DNA from: Notospermus geniculatus
Taxonomy: Eukaryota > Nemertea > Pilidiophora > Heteronemertea > Lineidae
Reading direction: 5' to 3'
DNA length: 64,000 nucleotides
NCBI GenBank assembly: GCA_002633025.1
Contig: NMRB01001871.1
Location: 76,258-140,257 of the forward strand
The translations under genes were made by a program, and so were the position numbers. Numbering within the stretch: position 1 is the first letter of the stretch; the number at the start of each line of letters is the position of its first letter. The notes under the pieces were generated by a model that was not told where the DNA came from, made no database searches, and worked only from the letters and a program-made list of their open reading frames with translations. Below are positions 9,198-20,652 of the stretch, one piece after another.

Positions 9198-12100
9198 ATG
9201 GTAGACAACTCCACCATCATGGGAAGTCTTCCCGAACTCGTCGCGAACGTCACCATGGGGACAAACATCACGGATGACATTAACTCAACTGTACAGACGA
9301 CTCGCGAGGGAAAAGTTGAAATTTGCACAGTGGGATGGTACCCACCAAACCACATGCTGTTCCAGTTGGGAAACGCCGGGTTGTTGGCTGCCTTCATGTT
9401 GCCAACAAGCAGTAAATATGGAGCATTATTTTTGCATTCATTTCTTGTTCTTGGTGAGTAAAAGAAAAATCTTAAGGAAATTATGGCAAAGTTATTCATG
9501 ACAATGACATCGGGAGAATTCCTTCGTGGCCAACTTGTCAACATAAAATGCTGTGATACCTGTGCAGAAATAAGATTTATGCTACGGTTACCATAGTAAC
9601 CAGGTATCCTACTACTCTTACAGAAATTGGAAAACGGGAAAACAAGGGAACGTCTCAATCCTTATTTTTTTTACTCCTGGTTGCCGTGATCAAAGGCATG
9701 AATCATTAGCTTGTGAAAGAAACTTGATGAACCCAGCAAACCAGGGAGATCCGATAATTTTCCTGCTGCATATGCTTCATTTGTCTTGACATGGTGGTGT
9801 TTTTACTTGGTGGAATTTGGTGTCGTGTTTTGCTGCAATGTCGGAGTCGCTGTGAATGTTTACTGGGGGTTTCATGGATCTAGAAGGTTAGGCAACATTG
9901 GTATCTATGGGTGTAAGGCGGAAACGCATTTGGTACCCAAGCTTGCATGTTGATCCAAGTTTATCCTCCTTTCCATTACCAATTTAGAACTGTCGTCTAC
10001 ATTTAGATCCCATTCACCCACAAGTACCATTTGTGTAACTTGTGTCGAATGGGGGACACAACATGCAGAAAATGGAAAGTGCCTGCATTTTCCATTTTCT
10101 GGGCCTACTACATGTAGGCCTGTCCGCGCCATGCCTCTGTGTCCTCAGTTGGTCGGTATTTAGTCATGTCCGTCACAAATCGACCAACTGTAGACACTGG
10201 ATTTGATCCTATCCAAATGGGGACATTATGTGCAAACTACGGGGTGTAGTACATATCGGCTCTACATGACCTATGGTGTCATTTGGCAGGCTGACGACCC
10301 CACTTGCTGGTGTTCTTTACACACAAGTCTACGATTGACACCGCAAATAAATGCCAACTGCCTCGCCGACGGAACGCCTGCATTTTTCATCCCTCTTAAT
10401 TTTCAGGTTTTCTGTTCTTCTGTACCTGGGCTTGGGTGGTACTTTGTGCTCCCGACATCTTCTCCTGGAACTTCAGCTTCCTCCTCGTAAACGCCGTTCA
10501 CATGTTCTCCATCCTCTATCGTCTCCGACCTGTCAAGTTTTCTTCCGAATTAGAGGACATCTATGAAAGTATGTTTCAACCATTGAAAGTACCAAGGTAA
10601 GAACACAAATCCCAACTTTTTTGACTTCGACGAACTAGCTTCTCTTATATACCCTAACAAGAGCGAACAAGTCAGTGCTTCGGGAAGCTAAACACTCATG
10701 CCAATCAGTCAATTCCAAAGAGTAATTTGTTTGCAATTCGTGTTAGGAATGAAGTAAATTGATCTTCCTCTTGAATGGATACTGGAATCCGATGATGTTG
10801 CCATGACATTTAAGTTCATCTTAAAGTGCACCTGTATCCTGACATATGACACAGCGAAGTACAGCGCAAAGGAGTGTAACGTGTAGCCGTTGGTATCTCC
10901 GAACATGAATGAGACCTTAGAAAAAACTCCGCTTTCATTAACTTTTTATTCACTAATCTTCGTTCCCCTTGCAGACACTTGTTCAAAAAGTTAACGAGCT
11001 CTGAATATGCCACCCTACTGAATCTGAATCCCGGGGCGAATTATGCAGCAGCTGAGATGACTAAAACAGACAGATTAGCATTGCTCATCTCTGGAAGGTG
11101 AATAGGCAATTGATTGGTTTTCTTCTTGTGCCTTTTCTTTGAGACTCAACGTTTCTGGTCTTCAAGAAAGTTGCTTCAAGAAAATTGCAAACCTGCTTGT
11201 CAAAGACGATGAATTTTTATGCGTAGGAACAAAGAAAGCTTTTGTGATTGCCTCGTGGTTCTCCGATGCGATGGGCAATAAAAGCTTTTTGCACGCTGAC
11301 TTGGTACTGACGAAATGCAAATGAGGGACAAATTTAAGAAATTCATACAACGTAAAGGATAAATGTAGGTGAGATTTATATGCTGTAGACAATTTTGAAT
11401 GGAGAGGGTTTAAATGATGATGCAGGATACGTTGAAGCAGCGTCGTTAAAAGATGCTGCTTCAACGCATCACACTGAAAGATAATGAATGATGAAGTAAG
11501 GGGTGTTTATCGTATTTCAGTGTGAGTGTCATATCCCAAAATCAAGTGCTGCATCTTATTCGACCAAAGGAGTTTTTTGATTCTCCTGAATTTGAGTCAA
11601 CGAGGACAGGGGAGGAGAAGTTCCAGGTATGCTCTGTCTGTCATCCAGTATAATAAAGTAGACATTTCCCTCTATGATCCACACGTCCATCGATCATGGC
11701 TTCATTTGGTAATGTGATAGCGACAATTGGATCTTCAATATAGGAGTACGTCAGTCAGCGGTTTGCTCTCAGTTGGACCTGATATACGTATTCCTTTTCT
11801 TGTGGCTTCTCATGTATTCCAAGGGTTCCTCATTACATGCATTTCAGGTGTCAATCGTGGCTGTAGCCCACTGTCGTTACATTTACTGGAAGCGAGAAGC
11901 ACTGCATGACCTGTTTGTGAAGGAACAGTACCTTGCCCAAATCATGGCTATCATCATCGGGCGAGATATCGCCAACAAGCTTTATATCCTCAATGACAAG
12001 GTAATTACTTGTATTCGATCAATCCTTTGCCTGTGATAGCCTACTCTGAGTCTCGGTAGTCTGGTTTCGACGTCCGATGCCAAATGTCCAAATTTCCCTT

Positions 12101-13892
12101 TCATGTTGATATGTTTGTATCCCGAGCCCCAGGTGAACTCTCAAGTAGAAATGTGTCGGTAAAATCCGCCTCCACATTCAATGACCCTTGTTGTACCAAA
12201 AGGAGGCGGATTCTTAGTTGGCCCGGCAAGCTCTTGTGAGTTCTGTACAAGGGCTGCCATTTCCACTTACGGTAAGTGATTTGCCAGTTGAGCAGATTTC
12301 GCCCGTGTAACACGTCAGATCTAACATGTTGGCCAGTCAAGTGCACCATTTGATTGCGTTGCTGAAAAACTCTTTCATAACCATCTAACTTTCTGGTGAC
12401 GATCCGTGGGACTGGGCTACAGTTACGCAGCTGTTGGCTGTGTTTCTGTCCTCAAACATAACCATGGCCGTAAATACCGATTGAATGTCACGTTGATTGG
12501 GGTCTTGGGGAAAATCGGGGTATGTGCAACATCGCACACCATGTATTCATTTTCTGCCAAGACCATTCTACAGATTGAATCTGCGTGTTACCTTGTGGAC
12601 TGTTTCATCAACTCAATGTAGGCCTAATTAAAAATTTTATTAAATGTAAAATGTAATTTTAAAATTAATTCTTAAATGTAATTTTAAAATTACGGCCAGT
12701 AAAAATCGAATTTCGGTCGGCCAGCAGAAATTAGAAACTCACTCAAAGAAGATTGCCTTTAAAAGGTTTATCCAGTAGTCTCTTTTATTCTTCGGTAATA
12801 TGCCATTAGACAAGGAGTTAATCACATTAAGATCAAAGTGGGTTGTACGTAATCAAATCTCATCCTGGTAAAGCTTTGGTATTTCAAATATATCACACTT
12901 TGAATTATACATGTAATTAAGTTTCCCAAGGGAAATTACCATGAAGTTATGAGTTTCAAACATGCGTTATAGATCATGTATACAGCACCAGAACAAACAA
13001 CCTAGTCTAACTTGTAATGTACAATCGGAAAGTCTCGATTTTTTTCTGAATTCTGACAGATATACCGTAGTTATGCATCTCAGAGGTCAGTTCATTAACG
13101 AACAGCGCAGACGCCTACCAAAATGGCCAGGCCTCCGATCGAAGACTAAACCTATTGATTGGCTGTCACGGCTGATGCTTTCAAAGAGTGGCAACAATGA
13201 CTGTTGATTGTTTGCCTGTATTGAATGTGACATTGACGAAATGTGGGTAGCATTGGGCGGAGGTCTGGTGATCAACAGGCATTGTCATATTACTGCTTCC
13301 CATTAGTCGACAAAGAAAAAAGTTCCCCTGCATTGTTAGAAGTGGGCCTTGGTCTGAATATTGTTCAGCAACTCTCAGTTGTGGAAATCAGTTCGATGAC
13401 CAAATCACAATGTGAAACTTCGAATACAATTTACTTTGTAGTCAGTGAAGACCTCTTCTGAACAGCAATATGTAAAACCTTCTTCTGCCAGTCTGGGTTG
13501 AAAATATCAAGAAGGAAATTTGAATGAAGTTTAGACAAGAACACAAAAAAAGTAAATGGTATGTGTGCCAGTGATGCAAATCTGGAACGTGAAGTATTGC
13601 CTAACACGAGATTATCGGTAAAATGATATGAGTAATTTATCGATCCGTACATGAACTGGTTTGATATTGCTTAATTATCAGTCACGATGGGTCCGTAGTG
13701 ACTGTCTATTTCATGCTCCAGGAGTCTCGATCGATATCCTCGGACAGGGGAAATGGTTTCTTCGAAAGCTATTCATCAGCCAACGAGAAAGTCTTTGATA
13801 AGTCGTTGGTGTCCAAGATGATCGATAAACCTGTTTCTGGAGCAGTTTTGCTGACTCATTACCGATGCAAAAAGATTCTAAGCGGGCTGTAA
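9198..13892 (+). CDS. Popdc: Popeye domain-containing protein, gene 1 (six coding exons)
   Basis: Exons: 9198-9453, 10407-10596, 10975-11097, 11521-11626, 11848-12000 and 13722-13892. All have GT-AG borders with phases 1, 2, 2, 0, 0, and together give 999 bases and 332 residues. Popeye proteins are plasma-membrane cAMP-binding proteins with an outside, glycosylated N terminus, three membrane helices and a cytosolic Popeye domain; in vertebrates they act in heart and muscle. Seen here: four N-glycosylation sequons (N4, N17, N23, N29); helices in HMLFQLGNAGLLAAFML, GFLFFCTWAWVVLC and FSFLLVNAVHMFSIL; the hallmark PLKVPR; and the cAMP-pocket motif DSPEFES (210-216) followed by VSIVA (226-230), then YIYWKRE and IIGRDIANKLYILND. 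The ATG at 9198 is ten bases after an acceptor. The residue before the Popeye core is Ser190 where the paralogue has Arg. The last exon is the least certain: an acceptor at 13681 would also be in phase 0 but give a different end. Confidence 0.92.
12001..13721 (+). other. Last intron of Popeye gene 1
   Basis: Starts GTAATT after LND-K and ends CTCCAG. An AT-rich palindromic patch is at 12629-12694 (AAATGTAATTTTAAAATTA repeated). No further exon with Popeye similarity is seen inside; the plus-strand open frames here are short and unconserved in style. Confidence 0.5.
13682..13798 (+). other. Alternative frame for the last exon of Popeye gene 1
   Basis: An acceptor TTAATTATCAG ends at 13681, 40 bases before the chosen one. 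In phase 0 it opens 38 codons (SRWVRSDCLFHAPG, then GQGKWFLRKLFISQRESL) ending at TGA 13796. This overlaps the chosen exon in a different frame. Either C terminus is possible; the longer Ser-rich one is preferred because Popeye tails are usually Ser-rich. Confidence 0.3.
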
Positions 13893-16800
13893 GACCTCCT
13901 TGGTAGTCTTTGACCAATATTGCAAGCATCCTCCAGTAAAAAGTATGAATTTCGCCAGTATGTTCGTATCCAATGCTCCCCTGCTCTTGACGCCCGCCTG
14001 TATTAAGTCCTCAACGGTGCCGCTTCAACCGTAAAAGGCATTTTGGGGACTGAGCAGCATCAGGGGTATGACACCAGTCCTCAGGAGTGGAACCTGTTGT
14101 TCCTGACCCCAGAGGTAGGCCCATTCACAAGTTTGTCTTCGTGTACCATGACATTAACCACCAAGAAATTTTACCGGAAATTGTCTCCCCACCAAGGTTA
14201 TTCTTATCACAACAGACGGACATCGATTTTTCTAGCAGACGACTGATTGCAGATGTTGACACAATAATATTGCGTGATTGGATCGAATGTAAAATGATGA
14301 AAACATGCAGGCTCTTCTAACGATCACTTGCAATGTCAATCCTGTGTGAACGATGTGTTGGCGAATGCAGATTATTGGATTGCAAATCTGTGCCATTGAT
14401 GGCAAGTTGTTGCTGTACCCTGCATATTTTAAAACGGTTCCCGGCCTGTTTGGAAGATGTCTGTATCCAACCCCAAGGGCTCGTGAATGCACAATATCAC
14501 AACATCGGTAAATGCAGAATATTGCATTTCAAATAATTATGTGGTGTTGATGGCAAGTTGGTGCTATACCCTACTGCCCCACCCTTCGTGGTAAAAGTTA
14601 GGCCTGATTTGAAGATGACTTTAACCTCAACCAAATCATTGCAATGCCTCTTGATTTTGTAGCTCAAGCGACGTGGATCACGAATGGACATCCGCTTGCC
14701 AAGTGTTACATCAATCGTGTCAGCCAATGAGCTCCGAGCATCCTTCATGAAACATCTTCGCTCCTCTTCTCAGTACAGCCAGTGTCCAGATTCGGCTCCT
14801 TTGGCCTTGATAGTGACACAAGAGGATGACAGTAAGTGCAATTCGTGCCCGTTGCTTGCACTAAGGAACTCTCACCAATGTTGATTCCGACCGAATGGTT
14901 CACAACGCTCATAAATGGAGTAAAAAATCTTTCAATCAAGGCAAGCATCACTCAGTGATTCATTTGTAAATTCAATTCAATTCCATGTGATATGATAGCG
15001 TGCTTGAGCGTTTTGATATCGCCAATGGGATGATAAACTAAATCCGTATTTTGTTGTATTTCTGTGTTTAATTTCAGGTGTGTTCGAGGATGCCGTTGAA
15101 GAAAAGACAGAACTGTGTCCGAATGGTAAACCGAATGTGATGAGCAGATAAACAGATCATGTGAAGTCCTACAGATGAGAAACGTACGATTGAATCTGTT
15201 ATGAGCATCCACTGCAGCGCCAGGACATGCTCTGGGCATACCATCGATTGGTGTTCTATGGAGGAGAGAAGTGACAGATGTGTTGTGTAGTATGCCCTAT
15301 TCACCATTTGAGTTACGGAATATGGGTTCAATAACAGAATTACGAAACGCAAGAATGACGTCAAACTTGTCAAGTTCATTGTGTTTATTTGACCCTGCCT
15401 TTGTCCTGTCCGACCTTCGACAATGTGGTCAGCCAGTAAAGTCTAGTTGTTATCTAATGTTGGTAAAATTAGAAACCGGGCGGCATGCATAAGCGGATTA
15501 AGACACACACTTCGTCCGACAAGTGTGTAGGAAGAAGCCTTTCTTCTTCTTCTTCTCTCTTCGGAACGGCGGTTAACTGAAACTGTGGAGTGTTGCGAAT
15601 GGCCAATCGATTGATCCTGTGGACATTGTGAAGGCATTTGACTGTGATATACAAGTACTTCGTAAATATACACGTACATGTACTCTCACTCTGGAATAAT
15701 GTTTCGTGGTATCAAAAATTCATAGGTCGCTATGATTTTTTTTAGGTACATGTACATTATGCTGTCGAGTGCTGTTGCATGCTCTGGTCATTTTTTGGGA
15801 ATTTATCTATGTACATGTAGTATATAGACCTAAAGTAAGTAGAATTTTAGAAGGGCAAGTTTATTTTGTCCTGCGATGTTCTCAACTGGAAATTGGAAAT
15901 TGAAAATCAAAGAATAAAGGTGATATGCGATCGTGTGTGCTGAGAGTCTGTGATATTGGTGGAATGTGATGTTTTATCCCATGTGAGTAGCATGTACAGT
16001 ACAATAGAATTTGGTTTTCTGGCAAATCTGTGACGTATTCATTTTACAAAGATTAAAGGTGTAATAGGAAGTAGTGTCATTCTTATTCTTTCATCTTCTA
16101 TGTTTTCGACAGTGTTTTCTCTGCACATTTAGGATTACAAACCTTTTCACAGATCCGTGACGTACATGTATCAGAAACGGTTGTTTGGCTTTAAAAGCTG
16201 TCCAAGACTCCGGTCTGGGCGTTATAACTGGCTTTCTATAAAATCATCATTTGACGTTGCTTAATGAAGAAAAGTGGTAGATGGTTTCGACGCTGTTAAG
16301 CATCCCTTGAGCTTCATCTAGAATTCATGATTCGCTTTATGTGTTGATTTGCATATCGAGAGGGTCAACGGTTGATATGCTTGCTGACGGTCAGGTTCAT
16401 AGCACATTTTCCCGCGAGTATACTTTTAGATGAATTGAATTATTGAGGGTACTGGGAAAACTAATCAACTTAATTGTGACTTTACACCAGTGGATGTTGT
16501 GTAGATCATACTGTCATATATATTGCCCAATAGTGTTGATTTAGTCGGGAGAGGAATTTTATGTTAGGTACACATCGCACATTTGATTTTATTACCCGGA
16601 ATAATTAATGTTACTTCCGAATAAGTCCCGGCAGATTGTCTGTACTTGGTCAATGGTTTGTTAAGCAAGCTCTGATCCCAGTGGAACGGTAGTTCTGCTG
16701 TCAGTGAGCAGCTGTAGGCCTACTGCAACATTATCGACAGCTGTCCATTTCTGCTGTGTGTTCACAGCAGAAGTAGAAGGACGGTAAATTGTCTCTGTTA

Positions 16801-17565
16801 ACACCGGTATCTCGGTGCAACTGTACGGATCTTGACGGGAACGGGTGTGATGGTGTAGGCCTAACCCAGCGTACGCCGACCTAACTTGGTCCTCCCAACT
16901 GCCCCCGCCCCCTCGCTAAATACGGCCCTGTATTGATAATACCTCCATGGTCCTCCTCACTCATCCACACGTGTCAGGAATCACCATGTTCCTGTAAAAA
17001 CGTACTAATTGCCAGCGAATTTAGAAGCAAACTAGCTGTTCCCATGCGAGGCCAATTAATTCCAAAGCTACGGTTCATGAATATGGAATACCTACCAAGT
17101 TAATTTAATCTGGATTGGCAACAATTCTATCACCAATTTCGATTTGATTGGACTCGGTTCTGATCATCAGTGGTTTCCTAAGAGCATCAGTGGGATGCGA
17201 GGATGGTAATTTTGTGCTTCAGTTGACAAGGATTTGGTGTTCACCAAAAAGAAAGCAGTGCAATCGACCTGTTCTTGCCTTCGTCATTGAAGCATTAGGC
17301 CCCAGCGGATGAGTGATCAATCTGGATTAGCATGTAGCGTTGTCAGCCAAAAAATGATGCTCCATGGACGTGTATTTTATTTGTTATCGATTCTTTACCA
17401 CGAAAAGCAACATTTCTATCCGTAGAATTCACGAAGTCATGTTGCAAATTGGACACGAGGCCCATTTTCTTTTTACATATTGTATGTACAACATGACAAG
17501 GCAGGAACAACACAGCGCCCTTCATGGTCATCAGGGCTCATTGGTATTCGATAAGAAGTCCATAG
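13893..17565. other. 3' flank of Popeye gene 1, no recognised gene
   Basis: An open frame at 14070-14320 (+) reads plausibly in part (FVFVYHDINHQEILPEIV) but has no start, no similarity I recognise and no clear splice sites; it might be an unrecognised exon. The first clear AATAAA on the plus strand is near 15913, too far to assign as this gene's poly(A) site with confidence. A CTT run is at 15540-15555. Otherwise nothing stands out. Confidence 0.4.
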
Positions 17566-17753
17566 ACCTTATTCACAAAGCCCCACTAGGCTACCAGGGA
17601 CCTTATTCACAAAGCCCCCGTAACTTTAATTGTTAGGCTGATAGTGAACAATAGGTTTTCCGGCCACAAACTGACAATAGGTTTACGCATTCGTAACGCG
17701 TAAGTTACGCGTTTACGAGTGCGTAAACCTATTGTTCACTATCAGCTTGACAA
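17566..17753. mobile_element. MITE, family A (CACAAAGCCCCCGTAAC termini), copy 1
   Basis: Begins with TTATTCACAAAGCCCC, present twice (one start nested 31 bases after the other). Inside, two arms match as an inverted repeat: GCTGATAGTGAACAATAGG near 17637 and CCTATTGTTCACTATCAGC near 17728. The CCTATTGTTCACTATCAGC word is shared with the other family A copies at 20138, 29353, 31011 and 39359. Non-coding, non-autonomous. The right terminus is degraded in this copy. Confidence 0.7.
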
Positions 17754-20137
17754 AGGATTTGCCTCTTCTATACTTGGCCGGGCCAACTGCTTTGGCTTGT
17801 GCCCTGATGGAAATGATAATACAACATAATTGATCCTCTTTGGTTGCAGAACACTCTTTGAATGCCTAGGTCACATATCCACTCCGGGGCCCGTACGGCG
17901 AGTAAAAACAGACATTTTGGCCAATTTCAGCCAATTTCGTACGGTGCCCGGCCGGTTCCCTCACGGTTGCCACGGGCACCGGACATTTTTCACCAGCCGA
18001 ACGGGCGCCGCATTGATTAGCTGGCTGCTCCCAATTCTCCCGGCGTTTTCATCTGACCGGTAGGCCGTAGAAAGCCCGTAGAAGGTCCCAGTGTCCCCTA
18101 CGGATCCTGTGCGGGCTCCTGCCAGNAATCCAATCTTGATCACAAACAAAAGGCGCCCTTTGGTGCATATCCAGCAACAAGAAAATTATTGCCCGTTTGA
18201 TTAATGGACTGGGTTAGTGAATGGGCTTTGCAATTTAGTGCATGATAAATTCATAGCAAGTACAACGAGATTTGATTGAGAAACCTTCAGACTTGCATAC
18301 GTCATGTTTTATGAGTTCCAAGTCAATTAACACCGCTCTCAACACATAGGTGCAGAAGAATTCCCATTTGCCATCTAAATCTACGTGATTTATTTCTAGT
18401 GAAGTCGAAGGTTGGCTTAATTTGTCAGCAACCAGATTCGTTATTTGTTCTGTTTCTTTACAGGGGATGGAAGTTGAGGTAGATATGTTGATCACATGTA
18501 AATAAGGTTTTTATATAGCTTGCTTTGGCAAGACAAAAGCAGCCAAGCTCGTGATGTGCTACGCTCCAACATTAAAGGCTGCCTTATATGCTGGTGAAAT
18601 AAAGTTGGGTCTTCCTTTCCTTCAAGCTTTTCGGCTGATGGTAGGAATGGTCTCCCAGCCATTCGGAGGGAACGCATCATCTCTCGCTGGGCGGCCCTGC
18701 AACGTTCAATTTCAAACACATCTACTGATAGTTCGCATTACAATCGATGCACATTCGATTATTGAGTGGGTGGAATTGGACCTTTTTTCACCCCTGGATG
18801 AAATGATTAAATGTCAAGGGCAAGGTAGGGGTAATGGAAGTCATCTATCCCAGAGAGAAAGTCACTGCGAGTGAACTATAGAGTATATACGTCATTACTG
18901 AGAATGAAGGTGGCCTTTGCCTGTATTGTAACGAAAGTGGTAGGAGGCATGCCGAATGTTGTCACAGAGAAAGCCGCGTTTGCCTCAGAAATTCCACACA
19001 CGACTTCTTGACCCTGCCTTCGGATTAGTTGAGAGGACCCCTTAAATCCGCTGACAAGCCCATTTTTAATCCTAATGGAATATCCTTGCCGGAGGTATTC
19101 GCAACCAACAAACGTACGCAAGTATTTGCACCGCGTGGATGACATCGATCACGGCTATTTCACTTAATCCGATCACCATGCATATACAGATGAATCTATC
19201 GCGTAATGATAGGCCACACCCAGTCTACCTATATTTACCTGGCCTTCACCTGGTGCCACCGAAACGGAAGTCACGAACCTCATAACCTCATATGTCTATA
19301 CGTACAGTGGAACCTCACTATTAAGGACACACTCGGAACTAGAGAGCTGCTGTCCGTAATTGGGAGGTGTCCTGGTTACAGTAATCAACATGAATAGAAC
19401 TCACCAATATTTGGAAATGAGTGACCACTTTAAACCATTTTGATATTGTCTCACCAGAGATTTGCATAGCGTGGTACGGTGTTCTTATCTTGTCCAACTA
19501 CTGGACGACAGCAGGTATCCTCTGTTCCTAGTCACCTGTGTGCATAGTTTGACATTAATTCTGTGGATTTTATAAATCCATCTCCCTTTCCCGCGCGCCC
19601 AAAACGGCATGACTTCAAATACGAAGCCACGCACCTTCGATGCTCAACGTAACTAACGTAACGGAAAGTTCCCGGCTTCTGGCTTTGCGTTCAATAAAGG
19701 CTGTAGTTGCAGTGTAAACGTGGAGTAGTGAGACCACCGGGATTTCTCCCACCGACTTTATCAGCTGTTCTCATTGGCTTCGTCGTGATGGATGCATCAT
19801 GGATTGAACGTGGATTTAATGAATGGATTGCGATCAAGGTAGGTATAGGCCTTCTGGTCTTTTCCTTTCTCATATCGAGGACTATGCAACTGCGACATAA
19901 CCTACGTTACAGATCAGGTGCTGCGCTGTCAACCTGGCAGATCACTTCACATGTGACATGTCAACATGGTCAGCAATCACAAGTAGGCCTATCGTTACCT
20001 GTAGCAACTTGGATGGGCCTAGTGTTGATAGTTTTAGTCAGTTTGAGGGAGGTGTCTTCCCGTAACCTCTGATTTCTGCACCAAGGTCTTTAATGCAAGA
20101 GACAGTTAAATTACATTTCTTTTTCATTACGTTACCC
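17754..20137. other. Intergenic, no gene recognised
   Basis: Holds a GC-rich patch at 17880-18125 that ends in an unresolved base (18126). The open frames on both strands are short and overlap each other. An ORF at 19707-20072 (+) has no known motif. Confidence 0.4.
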
Positions 20138-20278
20138 GGGGCCTTACGAAGCCCCGTAACTAAACGGAGTGCGCAAACTATCTATTGTCCATTTGCGGGC
20201 AAGCTATTGTTCACTATCAGCATATATGACAAAGAATTTGCGTAGCCTTTAAAGTTACGGGGGCTTTGTGAATAGAGA
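20138..20278. mobile_element. MITE, family A, copy 2
   Basis: The left end GAAGCCCCGTAAC and right end GTTACGGGGGCTTTGTGAAT are inverted repeats. The core has GCTATTGTTCACTATCAGC and GACAAAGAATTTGCG, as in the other copies. It is directly followed by TTTTGCAAAGCCCCCCAAACG, the left end of the element found at 29490, suggesting that family A often sits beside or inside a second palindromic element. Confidence 0.7.
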
Positions 20279-20602
20279 GATTTTGCAAAGCCCCCCAAAC
20301 GCCAATGCAAACGTCTATCCTTTTGTTCGGTGCTCTCTTCTCACCAACAAGGACGGTATTTAATCACTAAAACCAAAGTATAGGTGTGATTTTCACCTAG
20401 TGACTTAGAAGCCAAACTTTTCCAGATTGTTACTGGCATTGGAATCCTGGCGTAGTCTGGTCAAACACTGATGATCACATCAAAAAGCGAACCTATCTAT
20501 GTCCATCCATGGATCACTACATATTTGGGCACTACTGATTTTTCCTTTGAGATATTTATTCCCATCTTCAAAGAAACAAGTTACTTTACGCCTTTCCTTG
20601 GC

Positions 20603-20652
20603 CATTACGCAATACATATGGCAGCATCATTACGCAATACATATGGCAGCAT
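20603..20652 (+). repeat. 25-bp direct repeat, two copies
   Basis: The word CATTACGCAATACATATGGC plus five more bases is repeated exactly twice in tandem. It is probably a local slippage duplication. Confidence 0.8.
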
